From contig NZ_QKSM01000002.1 of the NCBI RefSeq assembly GCF_003234185.1, positions 1 to 64,000 on the forward strand: DNA of 64,000 nucleotides. The letters are read 5' to 3'. Position 1 is the first letter of the stretch, and each line of letters opens with the position of its first letter. A program made the translations under genes and the position numbers. Source of the DNA: Curtobacterium sp. MCSS17_008 (GTDB taxonomy: Bacteria > Actinomycetota > Actinomycetes > Actinomycetales > Microbacteriaceae). The notes beneath the pieces are model-generated. The model saw nothing but the letters and a program-made list of their open reading frames with translations. It did not search any database and was not told the origin of the DNA. Positions 52,385 to 61,332 of the stretch are shown here, one piece after another.

Positions 52385-53947
52385 TTGGCCACAGAGATCG
52401 CGACCCCGGTCGCCGCGCCCCACGCCCCCCGCACGACGTCGTCGGCTGCTGCCGGCCCAGGCGTCGTCAAGCCCGGGTACGACCCGGCGCTCACCAACGA
52501 GGACCTCGCCCCGCTGCGCGACCAGCGCTGGTCGAGCTACAACATCTTCGCGTTCTGGATGTCGGACGTGCACTCGGTCGGTGGGTACGTCACCGCCGGG
52601 TCGCTCTTCGCCCTGGGCATCGCGAGCTGGCAGGTGCTCGTCGCGCTCGTCGTCGGCATCCTCATCGTGCAGGTCTTCGCGAACCTCGTCGCGAAGCCGT
52701 CCCAGCGCACCGGCGTCCCGTACCCGGTCATCAACCGGGCGGTCTTCGGCGTGATCGGCGCGAACGTGCCCGCGGTCATCCGTGGCCTCATCGCGACGGC
52801 CTGGTACGGCGTGCAGACCTTCCTCGCCGCGCAGTCGCTCAACATCGTGTTCCTCAAGTTCATCCCCGGCTCGGCCGGGCTGCTCGACCACTCCTTCCTC
52901 GGACTGTCCGCGCTCGGCTGGATCTCGTACGGCATCCTCTGGGTCGCGCAGGCAGCACTCTTCTCGATGGGCATGGAGGCCATCCGCCGGTTCATCGACT
53001 GGGCCGGCCCCGCCGTCTACGTCGTGATGATCGCCCTCGCCGTGTACCTGGTCGCCAGGGCGGGCATCGGCAACATCTCGCTGACCCTGCACACGGGGGA
53101 GCCGATGTCGTTCGGCGCATCGATCCCGGTCATGCTCTCCGCGGTCGCGATCGTCGTCAGCTACTTCTCCGGCCCGATGCTCAACTTCGGGGACTTCTCA
53201 CGCTACGGACGCTCGTTCCGGGCGGTCAAGCGCGGCAACTTCTGGGGTCTGCCGGTCAACTTCCTGTTCTTCTCGGTGCTCACCGTGCTCTGCGCCAGCG
53301 CGACCGTCCCGGTGTTCGGGAAGCTCATCACCGATCCGATCGAGACGGTGCAGGCGATCGACGCGCCCTTCGCGATCCTGCTCGGCGGCCTCACCTTCGT
53401 CACGGCGACGGTCGGCATCAACATCGTCGCGAACTTCATCAGCCCCGCGTTCGACTTCTCGAACGTCGCGCCGCGGAAGATCAGTTGGCGGACGGGTGGC
53501 ATGATCGCCGCCGTCGGCTCGGTGCTGCTGACGCCGTGGAACTGGTACGGCAACGACCAGGCCATCCTCTACACGCTCGGGATCCTCGGCGCCCTGATCG
53601 GTCCGCTCTTCGGCATCCTCATCGCCGGGTACTACCTGGTCGCGAAGCAGCGGGTCGCGGTCGACGACATGTACACGACGGACCCCGCCGCCCGCTACTG
53701 GTACCGCGCGGGCTGGAACCCGAACGCGATGTGGACCCTGCTGATCGCCGGTGCGGTGTCGGTCGCGAGCGCCGTCCTGCCGCCCGCGACGGGCGTCCTG
53801 CCGTGGCTGAGCAACTACAGCTGGTTCGTCGGCTGCGGCCTCGGACTGGTCGTCTTCTGGGCGCTCGAGCGTCGGTCGCCGCGGATGCCGGTGTTGGCAG
53901 CGGACGACCCGACGGTCGACGACGGCGCAGCCGCCGGTCGCGACTGA
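52385..53947 (+). CDS. NCS1-family permease, probable allantoin transporter
   Basis: A 520-residue cation symporter with twelve hydrophobic segments. NCS1 features: LAPLRDQRWSSYNIFAFWMSDVHSVGGY before and in helix 1, FGVIGANVPAVIRGLIATAWYGVQTFLAAQ in helix 3, and SYFSGPMLNFGDFSRYGRS. NCS1 members carry allantoin, hydantoins, uracil or cytosine; the operon points to allantoin. The TTG start at 52385 is chosen because GGAGGA lies 4 nt upstream and no ATG or GTG does. A GGGAGGC-family hairpin follows before the racemase gene. Confidence 0.87.
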   Translation: MATEIATPVAAPHAPRTTSSAAAGPGVVKPGYDPALTNEDLAPLRDQRWSSYNIFAFWMSDVHSVGGYVTAGSLFALGIASWQVLVALVVGILIVQVFANLVAKPSQRTGVPYPVINRAVFGVIGANVPAVIRGLIATAWYGVQTFLAAQSLNIVFLKFIPGSAGLLDHSFLGLSALGWISYGILWVAQAALFSMGMEAIRRFIDWAGPAVYVVMIALAVYLVARAGIGNISLTLHTGEPMSFGASIPVMLSAVAIVVSYFSGPMLNFGDFSRYGRSFRAVKRGNFWGLPVNFLFFSVLTVLCASATVPVFGKLITDPIETVQAIDAPFAILLGGLTFVTATVGINIVANFISPAFDFSNVAPRKISWRTGGMIAAVGSVLLTPWNWYGNDQAILYTLGILGALIGPLFGILIAGYYLVAKQRVAVDDMYTTDPAARYWYRAGWNPNAMWTLLIAGAVSVASAVLPPATGVLPWLSNYSWFVGCGLGLVVFWALERRSPRMPVLAADDPTVDDGAAAGRD

Positions 53948-53959
53948 CCGGCGAGCGAC

Positions 53960-53992
53960 CCGGCCGGGAGGCGCGACCCGCCTCCCGGCCGG
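53960..53992. terminator. GGGAGGC/GCCTCCC-family hairpin inside the allantoin operon
   Basis: Perfect 14-bp arms (53960-53973 and 53979-53992) and a 5-nt loop, between the permease and the racemase. Its in-operon place suggests partial termination or mRNA stabilisation rather than an operon end, unless the racemase has its own promoter. Confidence 0.65.
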
Positions 53993-54072
53993 AGCGTCGC
54001 GTCCGCCACCTCCTCGGCTCCACCGGTCCGCCCTCGGCCCGTCTCCGCTCGTTCCCACACGGAAGGACCCGC

Positions 54073-54852
54073 ATGCGCATCCGCGTCGTCAACCCCAACA
54101 CCACGGCCTCGATGACGGCCGCCATCGGCCGCGCGGCCGCCGCCGTCGCCGGCCCCGGCACCGTCGTCGAGGCGGTCACGCCGAGCACCGGCCCGGCCTC
54201 GATCGAGAGCCACTACGAGGAGGCCCTCGCGGTCCCCGGGCTCCTGGAGCAGGTCGCGCTCGGCGAGCAGGAGGGGGTCGACGCGTACGTCGTCGCGTGC
54301 TTCGGGGACCCGGGGCTCGACGCGGCACGCGAGCTCGCCGCCGGTCCGGTGATCGGGATCGCCGAGGCCGGCTACCACGCCGCCGCGCTGCTCGGGCGCC
54401 GGTTCGGCGTGGTCACGACGCTGGCCCGCACGACCGGACGTGCGTGGGAGCTGGCGGAGCGCTACGGGTTCGCGTCCCTGGTGACGGAGATCCGAGCGTG
54501 CGAGGTACCGGTGCTGCAGCTCGACGACCCGACGTCCGGCGCGCGGGCGCTCGTCGTCGCGGAGTGCCGGGCCGTGATCGAGGGCGGTTCCGACGCGGTG
54601 GTGCTCGGGTGCGCGGGGATGGCGGAGTTCTGCGCCGAGGTCTCGCGGGAGATCGGCGCCCCGGTGGTCGACGGCGTGGCTGCCGCGACGGTGCTCGCGG
54701 AGTCGCTCGTGCGGCTCGGGCTGCGGACCGGCAAGTCCGGCGAGTACGCCCCACCGCCGCCGAAGCCGGTGACGGGGTTGCTGTCGGGGTTCACGCTGCA
54801 GGCGGTCGACGGGGCATCCAGCCCTGCCCTGCTCACGGGGGTCTCGGCATGA
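54073..54852 (+). CDS. Asp/Glu/hydantoin racemase family, probable allantoin racemase
   Basis: A 259-residue cofactor-free racemase. The two catalytic cysteines are in VACFGDPGLDAARE (about residue 77) and VLGCAGMAEF (about residue 183); RVVNPNTTASMT opens the fold as in hydantoin/allantoin racemases (HpxA type). It interconverts the allantoin enantiomers so that all of the S-specific allantoinase substrate is used. GGAAGGA ribosome site before ATG 54073. Its stop overlaps the allantoinase ATG (ATGA), tying it to the pathway. Confidence 0.87.
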   Translation: MRIRVVNPNTTASMTAAIGRAAAAVAGPGTVVEAVTPSTGPASIESHYEEALAVPGLLEQVALGEQEGVDAYVVACFGDPGLDAARELAAGPVIGIAEAGYHAAALLGRRFGVVTTLARTTGRAWELAERYGFASLVTEIRACEVPVLQLDDPTSGARALVVAECRAVIEGGSDAVVLGCAGMAEFCAEVSREIGAPVVDGVAAATVLAESLVRLGLRTGKSGEYAPPPPKPVTGLLSGFTLQAVDGASSPALLTGVSA

Positions 54853-56255
54853 CCGCCGCCGCCCCCGCCGACCTGGTGCTCCGCGCCCGGCAGACGTGGG
54901 TCGACGGCGTCCTCCGGCCGGCCGCGGTGGTCGTCCGTGACGGCGCGGTCGACGCGGTCCTGCCGTTCGACGCCGAGGTCGCGGCGACCGTGGACCGGAC
55001 GGTGCCGGACGAGCACGTGCTCCTGCCCGGGCTCGTCGACACCCACGTGCACGTCAACGAACCCGGCCGCACCGAGTGGGAGGGCTTCGCCTCTGCCACC
55101 CGTGCCGCGGCGCTCGGCGGTGTGACGACGATCGTCGACATGCCGCTGAACTCGATCCCGGCGACCGTCGACGTCGACGCCCTCGCGGTGAAGCGGGCGA
55201 GCGCAGCGGGGCGGGTCGCGGTCGACGTCGGGTTCTGGGGCGGTGCGGTCCCCGCGAACACCGGAACCCTCGACGCGCTGCACGACGCCGGGGTGTTCGG
55301 CTTCAAGTGCTTCACGGCGCCGAGCGGTGTCGACGAGTTCCCGCACCTCGAGCCCGCGCAGCTGCGCGCCGCGATCGCGGAGGTCGCCGACCTCGACGCG
55401 CTGCTCATCGTGCACGCCGAGGACCCCGACCACCTCGTGCCGCACCAGGCGCTCGGCGGCCGCTACGCCGACTTCCTCGCCACCCGCCCCGGCAGCGCCG
55501 AGCAGTCCGCGATCGCGCGGGTCGTCGAGGGAGCGCGCGAGACGGGCGCCCGGGTGCACGTCCTGCACCTCTCCGACGCCGGCGCGCTGCCGCTCCTCCG
55601 TGCGGCGAAGGCCGACGGGGTCCGGGTGACCGTCGAGACGTGCCCGCACTACCTGGCGTTCGAGGCCGGGTCGATCCCCGACGGTGCGACGGAGTACAAG
55701 TGCTGTCCGCCGATCCGCGACGACGCCAACCGCGACGCCCTCTGGGCCGGGCTGCTCGACGGCACGATCGACTGCGTCGTCTCGGACCACTCGCCGTCGA
55801 CGGCCGACCTGAAGACCGACGACTGGGGGCTGGCGTGGGGAGGCATCGCCGGGCTCCAGGTGGGCTTCCGCGCCGTCTGGACCGAGGCGGTGCGTCGGGG
55901 GATCCCGCTCGAGGTCGTGCTGCCCTGGTTCACCACCGGACCGGCGTCGCTCGTCGGGCTCGCCGACCGCGGACGGATCGTCCCCGGTGCGGTCGCACAC
56001 CTCGCCGTGTTCGACCCGTCGGTCGAGGACGTCGTCGAGGTCGCCGCACTGGCGCACCGCAACCCGGTGTCCGCCTTCGCCGGCCTGCGCACCGTCGGCC
56101 GGGTCGAGGAGACCTGGCTCCGGGGGCGGCTCGTCGCGACGGCCGTCACCGGGGTGGCCGCGACCGAGGGCGCACTCCTGTCCCGGACGCCCGACCCGCA
56201 ACACGCACGAAACGAACGTTCCGGTATGGTCCTGAACGGAACGGAGGCACCATGA
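54849..56255 (+). CDS. allB: Allantoinase
   Basis: A 468-residue amidohydrolase opening the hydantoin ring of allantoin to allantoate. Metal-site blocks: DTHVHVNEPGRTEWEGF (HxH), GFKCFTAPSGVDEFP with the carboxylated lysine, LIVHAEDPDH, HVLHLSDA and VSDHSPS (catalytic Asp). This is the AllB subgroup of cyclic amidohydrolases; dihydroorotase and dihydropyrimidinase are related but the VHVNEPGRTEWEGF sequence is allantoinase-typical. Coupled at both ends by ATGA overlaps. Confidence 0.92.
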   Translation: MTAAAPADLVLRARQTWVDGVLRPAAVVVRDGAVDAVLPFDAEVAATVDRTVPDEHVLLPGLVDTHVHVNEPGRTEWEGFASATRAAALGGVTTIVDMPLNSIPATVDVDALAVKRASAAGRVAVDVGFWGGAVPANTGTLDALHDAGVFGFKCFTAPSGVDEFPHLEPAQLRAAIAEVADLDALLIVHAEDPDHLVPHQALGGRYADFLATRPGSAEQSAIARVVEGARETGARVHVLHLSDAGALPLLRAAKADGVRVTVETCPHYLAFEAGSIPDGATEYKCCPPIRDDANRDALWAGLLDGTIDCVVSDHSPSTADLKTDDWGLAWGGIAGLQVGFRAVWTEAVRRGIPLEVVLPWFTTGPASLVGLADRGRIVPGAVAHLAVFDPSVEDVVEVAALAHRNPVSAFAGLRTVGRVEETWLRGRLVATAVTGVAATEGALLSRTPDPQHARNERSGMVLNGTEAP

Positions 56256-57499
56256 CGCAGCCAGTGAACCCGCCCGCCCGACTCCTCATGGGTCCGGGCC
56301 CGATCGACGCCGACCCCCGCGTGCTCCGGGCGCTCTCGACGCCGCTCGTCGGGCAGTACGACCCGTGGATGACCGCGACGATGACCGCGACCCAGGAGCG
56401 CTACCGCCAGGTCTTCGGCACACACAACGACGCCACGGTGCTCGTCGACGGCACCTCGCGTGCGGGCATCGAAGCGGCGCTGGTCTCGCTCCTGGCGCCC
56501 GGCGACCGGGTCCTCGTCCCGGTGTTCGGCCGGTTCGGGCACCTGCTCGCCGAGATCGCCACCCGCGCCGGTGCCGAGGTGCACACCATCGAGACCGAGT
56601 GGGGCCAGGTGTTCCCGCCGTCGGTGATCGAGGACGCGGTCCGCCGCGTCCGTCCGAAGGTGCTCGCGATCGTGCAGGGCGACACCTCGACGACGATGAA
56701 CCAGCCGCTCGACGAGCTCGGCGCGGTGTGCGAGCGACACGGCGTACTGCTCTACACCGATGCGACGGCGAGCATCGGCGGCAACCCGCTCGAGGTCGAC
56801 GCGTGGGGCATCGACGTGGCGAGCGCCGGGTTGCAGAAGTGCCTCGGCGGCCCGTCGGGCAGCGCCCCGATCACCCTGTCGCCGCGGGCGGTGGCGGTGC
56901 TCGACGGCCGCCGGAGCATCGAGGCCGGCATCCGCGAGGCCGACGACGTCGTGTCCGACGATCCGATCCGCTCGAACTACCTCGACCTCGCGATGATCCT
57001 CGACTACTGGGGCCCGCGTCGGCTCAACCACCACACCGAGGCCGCGTCGATGCTCTACGCCGCGGACGAGTGCGCCCGCATCCTGCTCGAGGAGGGGCGC
57101 GAGGCCGTCGTCGAACGGCACGCCACCGCCGGCCGGGCGATGCTCGCCGGGGTCGAGGCGCTCGGTCTCCGCGTGTTCGGCGACGTCGCGCACAAGATGC
57201 ACAACGTCGTCGCCGTGGAGATCCCGGACGACGTGGTGGGCGACGAGGTCCGGAGCGCGATGCTCGAGGACCACGGCATCGAGATCGGCACGTCGTTCGG
57301 CCCGCTGCACGGTCGTGTCTGGCGGATCGGGACGATGGGCTACAACGCACGGAAGGACACCGTCGTCCGGACGCTCGCCGCGCTCGAGCACTGCCTGCGC
57401 CGTGCGGGCCACGCCGTCCCGCAGGGTGCCGGTGTCGACGCCGCGCTCGACGTGCACGCCGGGCAGGGCCTGCCGGTCGCGGCCGGGGTGTCCGCGTGA
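56252..57499 (+). CDS. pucG: Ureidoglycine-glyoxylate aminotransferase (PucG type)
   Basis: A 415-residue class V PLP aminotransferase. LLMGPGPIDADPRVLRALSTPLVGQYDPWM is the start of the alanine-glyoxylate/PucG family; VLVDGTSRAGIEAAL binds PLP phosphate, YTDATASIGG holds the ring-contacting Asp, and SAGLQKCLGGPSG has the Schiff-base lysine. PucG transfers the amino group of S-ureidoglycine to glyoxylate, giving glycine and oxalurate, in place of spontaneous or AllE-driven hydrolysis. Context makes this more likely than serine-glyoxylate aminotransferase. GGAGG precedes the ATG, which overlaps the allB stop. Confidence 0.88.
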   Translation: MTQPVNPPARLLMGPGPIDADPRVLRALSTPLVGQYDPWMTATMTATQERYRQVFGTHNDATVLVDGTSRAGIEAALVSLLAPGDRVLVPVFGRFGHLLAEIATRAGAEVHTIETEWGQVFPPSVIEDAVRRVRPKVLAIVQGDTSTTMNQPLDELGAVCERHGVLLYTDATASIGGNPLEVDAWGIDVASAGLQKCLGGPSGSAPITLSPRAVAVLDGRRSIEAGIREADDVVSDDPIRSNYLDLAMILDYWGPRRLNHHTEAASMLYAADECARILLEEGREAVVERHATAGRAMLAGVEALGLRVFGDVAHKMHNVVAVEIPDDVVGDEVRSAMLEDHGIEIGTSFGPLHGRVWRIGTMGYNARKDTVVRTLAALEHCLRRAGHAVPQGAGVDAALDVHAGQGLPVAAGVSA

Positions 57500-58782
57500 C
57501 CCCGGCGGCCGCTGCGACCGCACCGCTCGTCGCGAGCCCGCGGGCGATCGCCGACGCCGCGACGATCGTGCGCTGGTGCGACGCGCTCGCCGCGGTGTCG
57601 CAGGACGACGGTCGCACCACCCGCGTGTACCTGTCGCCGGAGCACGCCCGCGTGAACGCGATGGTGGCCGAGTGGATGCGCGACGCCGGGCTCCGCACCT
57701 GGCAGGACGCCGCGGGGAACCTGCACGGCGTCGCCGCCGGCGCCACGCCGGACGCGCCCGTGCTGCTCCTCGGCTCGCACCTCGACACCGTGGTGGACGC
57801 GGGCCGGTACGACGGTGTCGTCGGCGTCCTCATGGCGATCCGCACCGTCGCCCGGCTCACCGCGTCCGGGCCGCTGCCCTTCGCACTGCAGGTCATCGCG
57901 TTCTCCGACGAGGAGGGCACGCGCTTCGGCAAGGCCCTGCTCGGCTCGTCGGCGGTGGCCGGCGTGTGGGACGACGCCTGGTGGGACCTGGAGGACGGTG
58001 ACGGCGTCACGCTCCGGCAGGCCTTCACCGACTTCGGGCTCGACCCGGATCGCGTCCGCGAGGCGGCCCTGGCCCCGGAACGGCTCGTGGGCTACCTCGA
58101 GGCGCACATCGAACAGGGGCCGTACCTCGAGCAGGCCGGGCAGGCGCTCGGCGTCGTCACGAGCATCGCGAGCGCCAGGCGCTTCGCGGTCGAGGCGGTC
58201 GGCGAGGCCCGGCACGCCGGCGGCACCCCCTACGAGCGCCGGCACGACGCGCTGCTCGCCGCGGCCGAGGCGGCACTCGCCGTCGAGCGGATCTGCCGTG
58301 CGGAGCAGCACGTCGGCACGGTCGGCACGATGTCCGTCGAGCCCGGTGCGGTCAACGTGGTTCCGGGTCTCGCCCGCTTCAGCGTCGACCTGCGGGGCGA
58401 GTTCGACGAGGGGCGCGACCGGGTGTGGGAGACGATCACGGCGGCGTTCGACGAGATCGGCGCCCGCCGCGGCGTGACGGTGGCACCGACCGAGGTGCAC
58501 CGCGCCCCCGCGGTGTTCTGCGCGCCCGCGCTGATGGACGCGGTGCGTGCCGGCATCGCCTCGACGGGGGAGACCGCACCGGCCGAGTTGTTCTCGCGCG
58601 CCGGTCACGACGCGATGTCGCTCGGGATCGTCACCGACGTCGCGATGCTCTTCCTGCGCAACCCGGACGGCATCAGTCACCACCCCGACGAGTTCGTCTC
58701 CGAGGACGACGTCGCACTCGGCCTCGACGCACTGGCCGTCGCGGTCGAGCGCATCGCCGACGACCGGGCGGCGACCGCGTGA
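57496..58782 (+). CDS. allC: Allantoate amidohydrolase
   Basis: A 428-residue M20-type metal amidohydrolase. Ligands: LLGSHLDTVVDAGRYDGVVGV (His, Asp), FSDEEGTRFG (Glu pair), HIEQGPYLE and the C-terminal SRAGHDAMSLG histidine. The RxRHDALLAAAEA region (about 248-258) belongs to the lid domain. It converts allantoate to ureidoglycine, CO2 and ammonia; relatives include N-carbamoyl-amino-acid hydrolases, but the operon settles allantoate as the probable substrate. GTG 57496 overlaps the pucG stop. Confidence 0.9.
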   Translation: MTPAAAATAPLVASPRAIADAATIVRWCDALAAVSQDDGRTTRVYLSPEHARVNAMVAEWMRDAGLRTWQDAAGNLHGVAAGATPDAPVLLLGSHLDTVVDAGRYDGVVGVLMAIRTVARLTASGPLPFALQVIAFSDEEGTRFGKALLGSSAVAGVWDDAWWDLEDGDGVTLRQAFTDFGLDPDRVREAALAPERLVGYLEAHIEQGPYLEQAGQALGVVTSIASARRFAVEAVGEARHAGGTPYERRHDALLAAAEAALAVERICRAEQHVGTVGTMSVEPGAVNVVPGLARFSVDLRGEFDEGRDRVWETITAAFDEIGARRGVTVAPTEVHRAPAVFCAPALMDAVRAGIASTGETAPAELFSRAGHDAMSLGIVTDVAMLFLRNPDGISHHPDEFVSEDDVALGLDALAVAVERIADDRAATA

Positions 58783-59609
58783 GCGCCGCACCCGACGTCC
58801 GCGCTCGCGTCGACGCGGTCTGGGACCGGCTGTCGCCCGCGGAGCGTCGTGTCGCCGCCATGGTCCGCCACGACCCGGAACTGCTGCTGGTCGGGACGTC
58901 CGCCGAGCTCGCAGCCGAGTCGGGCACGTCGAAGGCGACGGTCTCGCGGCTCGTGCGCTCCCTCGGCTTCCAGGACGCCGCGGAGGTCCGGCAGGAGCTC
59001 ATGTCCGCCCGGGGCAGCGGGTTGCCGTGGGCCGCGGAGGACGCCGCGCACGTCGACCAGCGCGCCGTCGAGGCCCGGAACCTCGACGCCGCGTTCGCCT
59101 CGCTCGCCCGGGCCGACCGCGTCCGGCTCGCCCGCCGGATCGTCCGCGCGCGGCGGGTGCTCGTCTTCGGGGAGCGCGGCGCGCACCCCGTCGCGATGCA
59201 GCTCCGGTCACAGCTGGCGCAGGTGCGTCCGGACGTCCGCATCGGCCCCGCCCCGGGACAGCGACTCGGTGAGGAGGTCGCGGACCTCGACCGCCGTGAC
59301 CTCGTCGTGCTCGTCACGGTCCGGCGGCACGCGGCCGGAGCCGAGCGCCTCGTGCGGCACTGCGTCGCGACCGGCGCCGACGTGGTCGTGCTCGGGGACC
59401 CGACCGCCGCCGTGATCGCGGCACCGGCGGCGACCGCGGTGCTGTGCCCGGTCGACTCACCGTCGGCGTTCGACTCGATGGCGGCGCTGTTCGCCGTCGT
59501 GGCCGCGATCGCCAACGACGTCTACGAGGCCTCCGGTCCGGCCGGCAGAGCGCGTGTGGACGCCGTCGCCGCGGCCTACGACGCGCTCGGGGAGCTCGCG
59601 GCGCGTTGA
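58779..59609 (+). CDS. RpiR/MurR-family transcriptional regulator of the allantoin operon
   Basis: A 276-residue regulator. The N-terminal RpiR helix-turn-helix (about residues 8-80: WDRLSPAERRVAAMVRHDPELLLVGTSAELAAESGTSKATVSRLVRSLGF) is followed by a SIS sugar-isomerase domain (about 115-260), with VLVFGERGAHPVAMQLRSQL and LVVLVTVRRHAAGAERL. SIS domains usually bind phosphosugars, but RpiR-type regulators of allantoin and purine genes are known. GTG 58779 overlaps the allC stop, making it the last gene of the operon; its end overlaps the convergent SRPBCC gene by 34 bp. Confidence 0.88.
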   Translation: MSAAPDVRARVDAVWDRLSPAERRVAAMVRHDPELLLVGTSAELAAESGTSKATVSRLVRSLGFQDAAEVRQELMSARGSGLPWAAEDAAHVDQRAVEARNLDAAFASLARADRVRLARRIVRARRVLVFGERGAHPVAMQLRSQLAQVRPDVRIGPAPGQRLGEEVADLDRRDLVVLVTVRRHAAGAERLVRHCVATGADVVVLGDPTAAVIAAPAATAVLCPVDSPSAFDSMAALFAVVAAIANDVYEASGPAGRARVDAVAAAYDALGELAAR

Positions 59610-60070
59610 CCGTCAGCGTCGCGCTCGAGTTCCTCGCGCAACGCTGCGTTCCGCCCTGCGATCAGCTGCGGCACGTACCGTGCCAGCGCGATCCGCTCTG
59701 CCGCCCACCCGAGCGGCCCGAGGGGCGCGCGGAAGACGATGTCGTCGACCATCCGCGTGCCGCGGGCCGACGGCTCGAACCGGTGCTCGTGCCGGAACCG
59801 CGCGAACGGCCCACGCACCTGTTCGTCGACGAAGCGGCCGGGAGCCTCCGACTCGGTGATCCTGCTCGTCATCCGCCACACGACCCCGAAGTGCCGCGCG
59901 CGCCACGTGACGGTCTCGCCCAGGCCGATCGTGCCGGACGTCGTCCCGGCCACCGCCCGCTCGCCGGAGCCGGCCATCGAGCGTTCGTGCGCCCCGACGT
60001 CGAGCGACAGTGCGAAGACGCGCTCCGGCGGTGCCGCGATCTCGGTGACCACCCGGAAGGCGATCGTCAC
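59576..60070 (-). CDS. SRPBCC family protein
   Basis: A 164-residue START-like protein. FRVVTEIAAPPERVFALSLDVGAHERSMAGSGERAV is the canonical SRPBCC opening; VTWRARHFGVVWRMTSRITESEAPGRFVDEQVRGPFARFRHEHRFEP and the final helix (GWAAERIALARYVPQLIAGRNAALREEL) complete the fold. This is the group including the cell-division inhibitor SulA-misannotated and ligand-binding CoxG-like proteins; ligand unknown. GTG start at 60070. It overlaps the RpiR gene end tail-to-tail. Confidence 0.8.
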   Translation of the reverse strand: MTIAFRVVTEIAAPPERVFALSLDVGAHERSMAGSGERAVAGTTSGTIGLGETVTWRARHFGVVWRMTSRITESEAPGRFVDEQVRGPFARFRHEHRFEPSARGTRMVDDIVFRAPLGPLGWAAERIALARYVPQLIAGRNAALREELERDADGQRAASSPSAS

Positions 60071-60161
60071 GACGTCGGCCAGTCGCCGGAGAGCACGAGC
60101 CGGTCGGTCCGGAGCGTCACGGGGTGCACACCGCGAGCCTAGCCACGGCGAGGCGGCACGG

Positions 60162-60167
60162 TAGCGT
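60162..60167 (+). promoter_or_regulatory. -10 box, leaderless promoter of the M19 dipeptidase gene
   Basis: TAGCGT lies 7 nt before the ATG at 60175. Confidence 0.45.
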
Positions 60168-60174
60168 CGGCGGC

Positions 60175-61266
60175 ATGACGTTCGACTCCCTCGCCTTCCC
60201 GGTCATCGACGGCCACAACGACCTGCCGTGGGAACGCCGCGATTCGCACGACTCCGGTGTCGAGGGCATCGACACCGAGGAGGGCACGCTCCACACGGAT
60301 CTGCCGAAGCTCCGCGCCGGCGGGGTCGTCGGGCAGTTCTGGTCGGTGTTCGTGCCGTCGGACGACCCCGACCCGGTGCGCACGACGCTGCAGCAGATCG
60401 ACACCGCCCTGCGGATCGTCGAGCGGTACCCGGAGGACCTGGCGTTCGCGCGGACCGCCGACGACGTGCGGGCGGCCGTCGCGTCCGGCCGGATCGCGTC
60501 CCTGCTCGGTGCCGAGGGCGGCCACTCGATCGGCGACGACCTCGCCGTGCTCCGCTCCTTCGCCCGGCTCGGCGTCCGGTACATGACGCTCACCCACAAC
60601 GACGACACGACGTGGGCGGACTCGGCCACGGGTGCCCGCGCGCACGGCGGCCTGACCGACCGGGGCCGTGAGGTCGTCGCCGAGATGGAGCGCCTCGGCA
60701 TGCTCGTCGACCTGTCGCACACCGCGCCGGCGACGATGCGGGACACCCTGGACGTCGCCACGCAGCCGGTCGTCTTCAGCCACTCGTCGACCGTCGCGGT
60801 CGACGACCACCCGCGGAACGTGCCGGACGACGTCCTCGCCCGACTCGCGGGCAACGGCGGCGTGGTGATGATCACCTTCGTGCCGAAGTTCGTGTCGCGG
60901 GCGTGGGCGGACTGGGAGGAGGCCGGTTCAGAGGGCGAGCCCCCGCTCGTGACCGTCGCCGACGTCGCGGACCACCTGGACCACGCCCGCGAGGTCGCGG
61001 GCGTCCGCCACCTGGGGCTCGGGGGTGACTACGACGGCACGCCGGTGCTCCCGCCGGACCTGCGCGACGTGTCCCGGTACCCGGTGCTCGCCGAGGAGCT
61101 CCGGCGACGCGGGTGGGCCGAGGCGGACCTGCGGGCGCTGGCCGGCGGCAACGTGCTGCGGGTCCTCGAGGAGACGGACGACCGGTTCGCGCGGATCGAC
61201 GTCGCGGCACGCCCAGGCACGTCAGCGGGCGTCATCGACAGGGGAAACGCCGGGCGCCGTCGCTAG
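60175..61266 (+). CDS. Membrane dipeptidase (M19 family)
   Basis: A 363-residue zinc dipeptidase related to renal dipeptidase. Zinc-site blocks: VIDGHNDLPWERR (HxD), LLGAEGGHSIGDD (bridging Glu), LVDLSHTAP and VVFSHSSTVAV (histidines), GLGGDYDGTP. It hydrolyses dipeptides, in some cases of D-amino acids or beta-lactam-like compounds. No signal peptide, so probably cytoplasmic despite the family name. ATG 60175 is supported by the TANNNT box. No pathway neighbour. Confidence 0.88.
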   Translation: MTFDSLAFPVIDGHNDLPWERRDSHDSGVEGIDTEEGTLHTDLPKLRAGGVVGQFWSVFVPSDDPDPVRTTLQQIDTALRIVERYPEDLAFARTADDVRAAVASGRIASLLGAEGGHSIGDDLAVLRSFARLGVRYMTLTHNDDTTWADSATGARAHGGLTDRGREVVAEMERLGMLVDLSHTAPATMRDTLDVATQPVVFSHSSTVAVDDHPRNVPDDVLARLAGNGGVVMITFVPKFVSRAWADWEEAGSEGEPPLVTVADVADHLDHAREVAGVRHLGLGGDYDGTPVLPPDLRDVSRYPVLAEELRRRGWAEADLRALAGGNVLRVLEETDDRFARIDVAARPGTSAGVIDRGNAGRRR

Positions 61267-61332
61267 GATCACGGGGGACCACAGCGCCTCCACCGTCGAC
61301 GGCGCACGACCTGACCCGAAGGACGACAACGG

